In this document: in pieces, positions 15,001-20,146 of the stretch
Layout: each line of letters opens with the position of its first letter
Numbering within the stretch: position 1 is the first letter of the stretch
From: a virus
DNA length: 20,146 bases
Direction: 5' to 3' (one strand)
IMG/VR virus record: IMGVR_UViG_3300025086_000337
Location: 1 to 20,146 of that record
The notes under the pieces: generated by a model
What the model saw: only the letters and a program-made list of their open reading frames with translations
What the model was told of the DNA's origin: nothing
The model's database searches: none
Made by a program: the position numbers and the translations under genes

Positions 15001-15353
15001 GATGCTACACCTTGTATGTAGTCTCCTGCTGCATTAAAAAATCCTTCACTTGCTTTTGTGTCATACAACATAGTAAGCCTAGCAAACCTTTCTTTTTCTT
15101 CTTCGTTTGCGTTTTGAGCATATTGTAAATCACGTAAAGCAGTAATTTCATTAACATCTTGATAACGAAAATGTTCCATGTAGGCATCATACACATCGTT
15201 TGGGTTAGCTAATTCTTCTTTAGAGTAGCCTTCTCTATTAGTTAAAAAAATTCTAGCATCTTCTAAAAAAGAATTATCTTCTGTTAGAACCTCTTTGTTT
15301 TGGTTATCAGAATCTATGTAGTTATATGATGCTTTTTGTTGACTACTTAACAT
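12042..15353 (-). CDS. Very large probable internal virion / DNA ejection protein (1103 aa)
   Basis: I do not recognise a domain with certainty. Size, place in the operon and composition suggest an internal virion protein, like the large ejection proteins of podoviruses such as T7 gp16. The N-terminus is charged. Gly/Ala-rich hydrophobic segments follow at about 114-150 and 193-218, then long charged helices at about 220-420, and another hydrophobic stretch near 620-655 (PFLLSSVIPFPRF...). Such amphipathic and hydrophobic parts fit a protein that crosses the host envelope on infection. No lysozyme motif was seen. Residues about 764-807 consist of a perfect 22-residue tandem duplication (AGSQFRTGAGLYAIDKLMDD core). 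The start overlaps the preceding gene by 11 bp. Function is inferred. Confidence 0.75.
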   Translation of the reverse strand: MLSSQQKASYNYIDSDNQNKEVLTEDNSFLEDARIFLTNREGYSKEELANPNDVYDAYMEHFRYQDVNEITALRDLQYAQNANEEEKERFARLTMLYDTKASEGFFNAAGDYIQGVASAPSTYLGIASAGVGKLATVAGLKAAQLGLKKILYGSVKKSVLRGATVEGAVGAVQGTAQEMAKVESGYKDEVSYGNIALTTGISAITGGAISGFTGTGQTFQALGATKKLDKSQVAAEKIAKNANVKAKVVLEKASDSQKKFISDKLKALDPEKVALGKSLTDDIAKQKELGTLKAGLPLELFENISAAALDIQAELGRSGLKFKKGDRITTVLQRAIADGDIKTDKINKILQEYNLTADQFSLVYKAELSEAGKILNVQSQLVKAIEGLSDEGFSTMTGREAKEMLDANKAGSYMLSKRLWQDVDRVRLGFMTSQPATTMRNNFAGGFRLAVDMTTRTVDNILNQKLFGGTRNFKDILDAKDLAMYAFNPYEARVTRILLEKGMPDTARKLFREAADLASTTGGDSRLAKLGTKINVLNTASDNFFKQVMLSASLKRRLKDQGKDLGKIIEEGKFNLIDKTTINKAIDDALEFTYQSGFYGKKDESGLLARGTQAFLKTHREVPFLLSSVIPFPRFIANQLKFLYDHAPVIGMIPIENIGKKVKPKYFVREDFTKRLAKQATGLTMMYAAYKWREKQGPDARWNEFKDDQGNYVNAMAMYGPFSVFMLGADILYRYNRTDIGGERDIRDVALTDTQYWRDALQAAAGSQFRTGAGLYAIDKLMDDFAAGSQFRTGAGLYAIDKLMDDLTGAGDFEGSKGEVIAGEFVGNIVNTFMIPLSVVKDLYSPFDKRSRYVPETQGAEVDFFDIVANRGFRSLPDIGPDTALGRLIGAEEYDAPKSDPFVSGSPEAVDPIEKQTFGFTKRQPKNLLQKEMSKVNLQRYDVYKRDSNPLIDLYTRNILSEIGSENNLNEQMKILLETYEYSSKPNQQEKRMFIINKSREIIERAKKQAKEDLIEFAKENKLPYSEVNVSQWKRTSGNDKKKIDLAYKTMIKRGILYFVDDGDKEPKDIFSDKNRTIIRQNGEVMNVLQWGLSRAQVSPKED
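12934..13065. repeat. Perfect 66-bp direct tandem duplication
   Basis: Two adjacent identical 66-bp copies, 12934-12999 and 13000-13065, with no differences. They lie in frame in the 1103-residue protein and double a 22-residue segment (key part GSQFRTGAGLYAIDKLMDD). No third copy was seen. The perfect identity means either a very recent duplication or an assembly error. Confidence 0.97.
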
Positions 15354-16692
15354 TCGCTATGTCTTTCGCTAACTCATCCTTAATATTTTGAATTATAGTG
15401 TCTACATTTATAAGGTTACTATTTTTTTTAATAGTAGCTATTTTTTTCTCAGCAGCTTTTCGTAATGCTAGTATTTTATCTGCTTTAGTAAGTGCACTCT
15501 TTGTTACAACACTAGTTGTATTACTGCTTGTGCCACCCACAGCAGGTTTCCACTTTGAAGGAAGAAGGTTCTTACCTAAAACTTTATTAACTGTGTATTC
15601 CCCTAAAACACCATCTGCTTTATCTTCACGTTTTAATCTAACAACAACATCACTTATTGTTCCTCCTTTTCCGTCAGACTTTTCTAAAACTACAGTTTCG
15701 GTAAATTGGTCTACTAGATTCTTTCTTATCTTAGTAGTAGTTAAAGTTGGGTCAGGTTCTGTAGCTTGTAAATTAGCATTATATATTTCTGTAATTTTAC
15801 TTTCTAATGCATTAGCAACATTTCTAAACAGTAATTGGTTTTCTTTAGAACCACTAGTATACGTATAACCACCAGTCACACTATCAACACCTACCTCAAC
15901 TCCCATGTATCCTTTTATGTCCTCTGCGATAGCTCTTCTTTTTACAACAAGAGATTCATCTTTAGTACTAGCTAATGCTAATATTTGTTTACCATACTCA
16001 CCTTTTTCTACTTGCTGTAAAATAGCTTTACTGCCTTCATAATCTATACCATCTTTAGGTTGTACATTTTGAGATTCTACAATTCTTTTTACTTTATCTT
16101 GTGCAAATCTTGATGTATCTTGACCCATAAAACCACTTAAAAATGTGTTTCTCTTAGGACCACCTAATGTTTTAAAATCCATATTTAATTTAGTGGGTTG
16201 CCCAACAAGAATTTTTGCTAAATCTTTATTTGTGTAACCCGGTAAATTTAAACCATTTATTTGTTTAAACACTTTGTTTAAATTAATATTAGGAAACTTT
16301 TTTCTTAGTGCTTGTAATTCTCCACCCATATTTAATTCAGTTGCTTTAGCCGCAAGAAGGGGGTCCATTTCATAACCTACTAAAACATCAATAGTTTCTA
16401 AGTTAGTATTAACTCTTTTTTCTCTAGCTAGTGCATTTTTAGCTAACACTTCACTAACACTACTAGCTGCACCTTTTACAAATTCATTTTCTGTAACATC
16501 TGCTGCTTCTTCTTGTCTTCTAAGTTCTTTAGATAATCCGTCTAATACGTAAGGGTCTTCTTTAGCTAAGAAATATGAACCTAAAGCTAAACCTGCTAAC
16601 TTCATATATGTAGAAGTTCTGTCTACTTTTGTGGGTTCTACAACTAGAGAATCACCTGTTATACTTTTTACTTTAACATCATTCTTAGCCAT
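15343..16692 (-). CDS. Probable virion-associated protein (449 aa)
   Basis: I do not recognise this protein. It is mostly Lys/Leu/Ala-rich and helix-prone, with one short hydrophobic segment near 29-43 (YMKLAGLALGSYFLA) and a Thr/Ser-rich segment around 385-395 before a final charged helix. The region around 95-190 (DPLLAAKATELNMGGELQALRKKFP) also looks helical. The ATG at 16692 has a strong AGGAG site and shares one base with the previous stop (TAATG). The 11-bp overlap with the 1103-residue gene suggests coupled translation and partner function, as with the paired internal proteins of podoviruses. That is inference. Confidence 0.75.
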   Translation of the reverse strand: MAKNDVKVKSITGDSLVVEPTKVDRTSTYMKLAGLALGSYFLAKEDPYVLDGLSKELRRQEEAADVTENEFVKGAASSVSEVLAKNALAREKRVNTNLETIDVLVGYEMDPLLAAKATELNMGGELQALRKKFPNINLNKVFKQINGLNLPGYTNKDLAKILVGQPTKLNMDFKTLGGPKRNTFLSGFMGQDTSRFAQDKVKRIVESQNVQPKDGIDYEGSKAILQQVEKGEYGKQILALASTKDESLVVKRRAIAEDIKGYMGVEVGVDSVTGGYTYTSGSKENQLLFRNVANALESKITEIYNANLQATEPDPTLTTTKIRKNLVDQFTETVVLEKSDGKGGTISDVVVRLKREDKADGVLGEYTVNKVLGKNLLPSKWKPAVGGTSSNTTSVVTKSALTKADKILALRKAAEKKIATIKKNSNLINVDTIIQNIKDELAKDIANVK

Positions 16693-17216
16693 TAATTTCT
16701 CCTAGCCATTAATCCTGTTGGCATATCCTCTTGCATTTCTTGCATAGGCTCTTCAACACCTTCTTCAATTTCTTCATCCTCATCATCTTGTTTAGATGTT
16801 TTATTATCTTCTATGCGTGATACAGCCAATGCCATAGCAGAGTCTTTTACTTCCTCATCTAAGTTTCTTTCTGTGCCTATTACGTAATCTATACCTGTGC
16901 TATCTCCTATTAGCATAAGCATTTCCATTATAATTGGAAGTGCTAATATACCTACATCAATATTATGTACACCATTCATAATGTTAGATGTTTGCATAGC
17001 ATTTGCTATCATAGTAACAGGCATTTTAGTTTCTAGTAAATTAGCAGTTTGTTCAGCAAAAGAATCATTTTGCATTTGACCAATATAAAATTGAGCAACT
17101 TCTTCTATAGTGGAATATTGAGCAGGTTGTTGCCAAGGTCTACCACCTACTTCATGTGTCATAGACATTCCGGGAATAGGTGCATCAAACGCAGGTTCAT
17201 TTCTATTTTCGTACAT
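16692..17216 (-). CDS. Small virion-arm protein with acidic tail (174 aa)
   Basis: No function recognised. The N-terminus has a Pro/Gly-rich segment (FDAPIPGMSMTHEVGGRPWQQP), a pattern I associate with small conserved proteins in marine phage structural clusters. A helical middle follows, with a hydrophobic stretch around 88-104 (GILALPIIMEMLMLIG). The end is acidic and Met/Glu-rich (DDEDEEIEEGVEEPMQE...). An AGGA site precedes the ATG; the gap to the upstream gene is 1 bp. A head-tail or assembly role is possible; there is no direct evidence. Confidence 0.72.
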   Translation of the reverse strand: MYENRNEPAFDAPIPGMSMTHEVGGRPWQQPAQYSTIEEVAQFYIGQMQNDSFAEQTANLLETKMPVTMIANAMQTSNIMNGVHNIDVGILALPIIMEMLMLIGDSTGIDYVIGTERNLDEEVKDSAMALAVSRIEDNKTSKQDDEDEEIEEGVEEPMQEMQEDMPTGLMARRN

Positions 17217-17217
17217 A

Positions 17218-17460
17218 TTATTTATCCTGTTTATTTTTTAGTGCATTTCTTTCTTTTCTTATAGCCATAAAATATTTCATCGCTATATCAAGTGGTTCAT
17301 TTTCTTTTGTGTCACTACCATTAGGCTTAGACATATTCATTCTTCGCAATAAACCACCACTTAACTTATCATCTTTAGTGTTTTCACTTTTATCTCTAGC
17401 CATAAGTTGTGCAGCTAAATCAAACTTCATATAAACTGCTTTTGCTGGATTACTAATCAT
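17218..17460 (-). CDS. Uncharacterised small protein (80 aa)
   Basis: I do not recognise it. It is basic and hydrophilic: a short N-terminal helix (AVYMKFDLAAQLMARDKSE), a polar Ser/Asn/Lys-rich linker and a C-terminal helix (LDIAMKYFMAIRKERNALKNKQDK). No Cys or membrane segment. GGATAAGAT precedes the ATG at 17460. Gaps are 1 bp downstream and 10 bp upstream, so it sits tightly in the virion operon. Its role there is unknown. Confidence 0.68.
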   Translation of the reverse strand: MISNPAKAVYMKFDLAAQLMARDKSENTKDDKLSGGLLRRMNMSKPNGSDTKENEPLDIAMKYFMAIRKERNALKNKQDK

Positions 17461-17470
17461 ATCTTATCCT

Positions 17471-19420
17471 TTACCCAAATTTCATTGCCAATCCACCTAG
17501 AGTACCAATCATAGTACCTAGAGCAGATTTACCTGCCGCAGCTTTAGTAGCATTAGCTGAAAACTCTTGTGCTTCTTTACTAACTTCTGCAACTGCTAAC
17601 GCATTAATCCTGTCCATTTCACTTTCAGCACTTTTCCATGCCCACTCAATAGTGTCAGCATACTGTGTCCATAAGTTATTATATTGTGTATTGGATACAT
17701 CTAACACTGCTTTAGCATTTAATTCATTAGCACGATTAATTGCAGTAGTATCTGCTGTAGCAATCTCTCTTCTCCATACTGCGTTGTTCTGTGCAATAGC
17801 TAATTGATTCTGTGCATTAAATTGGTCACGTTGATTAGCTACTTCTGCATTAAACCTTGAGAGAGTATTTAACTCACCTGCATTAAATTGATTTTGTGCA
17901 TTGGCTTGTGTAGAGTTAAACTGAGATACTTGATTTGACAAGTTAGCCATAAATTGATTTGTTTGATTATCTGATGTAGCATTGAATTGTCTTGCTGCAT
18001 TTGTGGCAGCTTGGTCTGTTAACAAAGATTGATTAATAGACTGTGCATTAAATAGCTGTGTTTGTTGTTCATTAGTCAAATTAGCCATATCTAACTGCAA
18101 GAAGTTGTTAGCATTTTGTACTGCACTCTGTTGTCTAGCATTTAAGTTAGCACTATCCATCTGTGCAAGTGCTGATGCTTCAGCCATGACTACACCTTGC
18201 CTGTTAGTTAAGTTATTTAAGTTAACTGTATTAGCTGTTCTACTATTCTCTAATGCTATAGCCTGTTCAGCAGTAAAGTTTCTATTAGCTATATCAGCTA
18301 TCTTAGCAGAGTTTTGTACTCTTGCCTGAAAGTCTTGGTCAAACTCTAAACCTAAGAATGTAGCACGTTGTTGAGCAGCCAACATGGCTCTTTGTTGTCT
18401 GTTAGATAAATTCTGTAATTCAAATGTTCTTACTGTCTGAGCATCTGCATTGGCTATAGGTAGTGCAGACTCTAATGCTGCCTGAACCATTGCCTGTCCT
18501 GCCATGCTAGATGCACCTATACCTCTTTGTTGCATCATAGCCTGAACACCTCTAAGTGCTCCTGATGCCCATGCAGGTGGATTGGTCGCATCAAAGTTAG
18601 CAGTTAAACTTGCTAGTTGTCCTGCTACAGTTGCTTGTTCACTAGGAGTTGCTGTAGATGCCTGTACCTGTTCAGTAAATGCTTTTGCTTTTTCTGCATC
18701 AGCTACACCATCAATTAACTCACCTGTCTGTATCTGTCTAGTAGAAGGATTGTTTAATGTGATTGCACTACCCTGTGCGGCAGTTACATTGGCTACACTT
18801 GTAGCTGTCTGTTGAGCTGCTACAACCTGTGCTTTAGTGTCTGATGCATCTGTCTGAGCAGCCTGATTAGCCTGTAGTGCATTTTGTACTTGAGGACTAG
18901 CTTGAGCTGCATCCATAGATGTTGAGGTAACAGTTGTTGGAGCACTTGCCTGTGCTGTATCTGCACCATAGGTAGGTGCTACAGGAGTGCTAGTTAGCTG
19001 TCCTGTAGTAGGGTTAATAATTTGTTCTTGCATTACAGGTGTTAGTTCAGGTTGTGTTACAGCACCTACAGGTATTGCACCTGTCTGTGCTAAGTTAGTA
19101 GAAACTTCTCCTATTTTCTTTGGGTCACCTGCTGTGCCATAGGCAGGTACTTGACCTTGTGCTTCACCTAATGTGGGTACATAGGCTTGTTGTATAGGTG
19201 TAGTAGAAGGGGTAGACTGTGTTGGAGCACCACCTGTTTGCAGTTTAACAACACCACCACGAGCCATCTCTTGTGCTTTAGCTCTAAATACAATCATCTC
19301 ACGTTCTTTGTCAGGATTCTGCTTTAGGTAATCATCAAAGTTTTCCATACTACCTGCATAACCCATACGTGTGGCTATCTTCTGTAATCCCTGTGGCTTA
19401 AAGCCTTTGAACATTGCCAT
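17471..19420 (-). CDS. Gln/Asn/Ala-rich repeat-containing probable virion protein (649 aa)
   Basis: A long low-complexity protein, probably a virion structural protein. The first ~64 residues look folded (FKPQGLQKIATRMGYAGSMENFDDYL..., ARGGVVKLQTGG). Residues about 65-230 are Pro/Thr/Gln/Ala-rich and probably disordered. Residues about 335-575 are an almost unbroken helical region with repeating short units such as NLTNRQ, NLSNQ and QFNA, spaced about 9-15 residues apart and suggesting a coiled coil or stacked helix array. The C-terminus ends in a Gly-rich hydrophobic stretch (SALGTMIGTLGGLAMKF) that may touch membrane. This composition fits an internal ejection protein like T7 gp14/gp15 or a tail spike stem; the choice is open. 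TAATG overlap with the previous gene. Confidence 0.78.
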   Translation of the reverse strand: MAMFKGFKPQGLQKIATRMGYAGSMENFDDYLKQNPDKEREMIVFRAKAQEMARGGVVKLQTGGAPTQSTPSTTPIQQAYVPTLGEAQGQVPAYGTAGDPKKIGEVSTNLAQTGAIPVGAVTQPELTPVMQEQIINPTTGQLTSTPVAPTYGADTAQASAPTTVTSTSMDAAQASPQVQNALQANQAAQTDASDTKAQVVAAQQTATSVANVTAAQGSAITLNNPSTRQIQTGELIDGVADAEKAKAFTEQVQASTATPSEQATVAGQLASLTANFDATNPPAWASGALRGVQAMMQQRGIGASSMAGQAMVQAALESALPIANADAQTVRTFELQNLSNRQQRAMLAAQQRATFLGLEFDQDFQARVQNSAKIADIANRNFTAEQAIALENSRTANTVNLNNLTNRQGVVMAEASALAQMDSANLNARQQSAVQNANNFLQLDMANLTNEQQTQLFNAQSINQSLLTDQAATNAARQFNATSDNQTNQFMANLSNQVSQFNSTQANAQNQFNAGELNTLSRFNAEVANQRDQFNAQNQLAIAQNNAVWRREIATADTTAINRANELNAKAVLDVSNTQYNNLWTQYADTIEWAWKSAESEMDRINALAVAEVSKEAQEFSANATKAAAGKSALGTMIGTLGGLAMKFG

Positions 19421-19653
19421 TATTTATTTCCAATCAATACTTTATCTAACTTGTCTTCTAATCTTCTGATTGCATCCATTAACTCATGCATATCATCTTT
19501 AACGTCATCTTTACGTGCATACTCTTCTCGTGTTTTGTTCAAGAGTATTTGTATGCGTTTTACCTCTTGAAACATCTTATTAAATGCCCAACCGAATGGT
19601 AACACAACCATAGTTAAAATGATATTCCAAAATAACATTGCGTCTATTTCCAT
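19420..19653 (-). CDS. Small membrane-anchored coiled-coil protein (77 aa)
   Basis: A 77-residue protein with one N-terminal hydrophobic segment (about 5-24, AMLFWNIILTMVVLPFGWAF) and then a charged helical region with heptad-like spacing (VKRIQILLNKTREEYARK..., ELMDAIRRLEDKLDKVLI). This topology, an anchor followed by a coiled coil, is seen in phage lysis accessory proteins such as spanin-like or holin-associated proteins, and in other small phage membrane proteins. No lysozyme or holin gene is in the window to support a lysis role. Gaps are 1 bp upstream and a TAATG overlap downstream. Confidence 0.75.
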   Translation of the reverse strand: MEIDAMLFWNIILTMVVLPFGWAFNKMFQEVKRIQILLNKTREEYARKDDVKDDMHELMDAIRRLEDKLDKVLIGNK

Positions 19654-19654
19654 A

Positions 19655-20113
19655 TTAGCTCTCTTCAGGAAAGTTGTTCATCACAGGTGTAGCACCATCT
19701 TCGCCTACAAACAATGCCATGAAAGCATCTAAGTCTGAAGCCTTATCTATCTCTGTTTCCATTGTCTCTACAGCAGTCTTAACTGATGCACGATACTTGC
19801 TTATAGAATCAGGTATTGCTGTGCCTAGTTCTGCCTTACGTGTTACATACCAATCTGTTCTAGCTAAGATATGATTAGCATTTGCCTTCATGTTAGCCTT
19901 CCAAGTAGCCTTGAGTTCAGTCAAGTCTTTTGCTTTACCTGCTGAATCATAGAATGTATTATCATAGGTAACAGGGTCATCTTCCCACTTGAGACCCATA
20001 GTGGTTTTAAAGTAGTCATCCCATATCATCCAGTTGTTAGGATGCTTTGTTCCATCTTTGTCTGTCCAACTCCTACCTGCTTTAAGTTGTACATCTCCAT
20101 ATTTCCAAACCAT
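19655..20113 (-). CDS. Tail fibre assembly chaperone-like protein
   Basis: The C-terminal half carries a pattern common to phage tail fibre assembly proteins: ARTDWYVTRKAELGTAIPDSISKYRASVKTA, then ETEIDKASDLDAFMALF. Such proteins help fold or attach tail fibres. The N-terminal part (MVWKYGDVQLKAGRSWTDKDGTKHPNNWM...) resembles the short domain of these chaperones that reads like a fibre-tip module. A strong GGAGACAG ribosome site lies before the ATG at 20113. It would normally sit next to a tail fibre gene, which may lie just beyond the right edge. The family is likely but not proven. Confidence 0.65.
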   Translation of the reverse strand: MVWKYGDVQLKAGRSWTDKDGTKHPNNWMIWDDYFKTTMGLKWEDDPVTYDNTFYDSAGKAKDLTELKATWKANMKANANHILARTDWYVTRKAELGTAIPDSISKYRASVKTAVETMETEIDKASDLDAFMALFVGEDGATPVMNNFPEES

Positions 20114-20122
20114 TACTGTCTC

Positions 20123-20146
20123 CTATCTTGCGTTTGCATACTTAAA
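20123..20146 (-). CDS. Possible end of an upstream gene (partial)
   Basis: On the - strand the window edge is open in one frame and reads FKYANAR followed by TAG at 20123-20125, ten bases before the next start. This looks like the last seven codons of the preceding gene in the virion operon. It is too short for a product call. Confidence 0.35.
   Translation of the reverse strand, partial: FKYANAR

Noticed and set aside
15398-15868. + strand ORF of 156 codons
   Set aside because: Shadow of the 449-residue - strand gene; hydrophobic and Ser/Thr/Val-rich as expected from an antisense frame, with no ribosome site of note.

Overview
The window looks like about 20 kb of a tailed double-stranded DNA phage genome (Caudoviricetes, podovirus-like) of marine type. 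The evidence is a compact layout with almost no intergenic DNA, a complete phage replication module, and a family A DNA polymerase with a DnaJ-type zinc-finger pair between its exonuclease and polymerase domains. That domain order is the feature described for the SAR116 phage HMO-2011 and its relatives, so I place this phage in or near that group. The DNA is visibly AT-rich. No rRNA, tRNA, CRISPR array or transposon was seen. The host cannot be named from the sequence. A B12-dependent ribonucleotide reductase suggests a host that makes or imports cobalamin.

Bases 1-11595, all on the + strand, form the early (DNA metabolism) arm. In order it holds: a tyrosine integrase (cut by the window edge), a zinc-finger/TOPRIM primase, a DnaB-type helicase, an endonuclease VII-type resolvase, an AT-rich orphan gene, DNA polymerase, a probable single-strand DNA-binding protein, a Cas4/RecB-like Fe-S exonuclease, a T7 endonuclease I homologue, an orphan gene, a DUF3310 gene, a 52-codon ORF, a monomeric class II ribonucleotide reductase, a 50-residue membrane protein, two small proteins (one RMF-like) and a MazG-type pyrophosphohydrolase. 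Genes are joined by TAATG, TAGTG or ATGA overlaps or by short gaps. Together they would degrade and recycle host DNA, supply dNTPs, replicate the phage genome and resolve recombination junctions.

Bases 11592-20146, all on the - strand, form what is probably the late (virion) arm, read from right to left: a tail-fibre-assembly-like protein, a small membrane/coiled-coil protein, a long Gln/Asn/Ala-rich helical protein, two small proteins, a 449-residue protein, a very large 1103-residue protein (probable internal/ejection protein) and a terminal acidic protein. The two arms converge tail to tail, with stop codons overlapping by 4 bp at 11592-11595.

The most notable unlisted signal is a set of sigma70-like promoters in the + arm. 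Four have a perfect TTGACA, a 17-bp spacer and a TATA-type -10, and a fifth is weaker. All lie inside the 3' end of the preceding gene. None was found on the - strand. The second is a perfect 66-bp in-frame tandem duplication in the 1103-residue protein.
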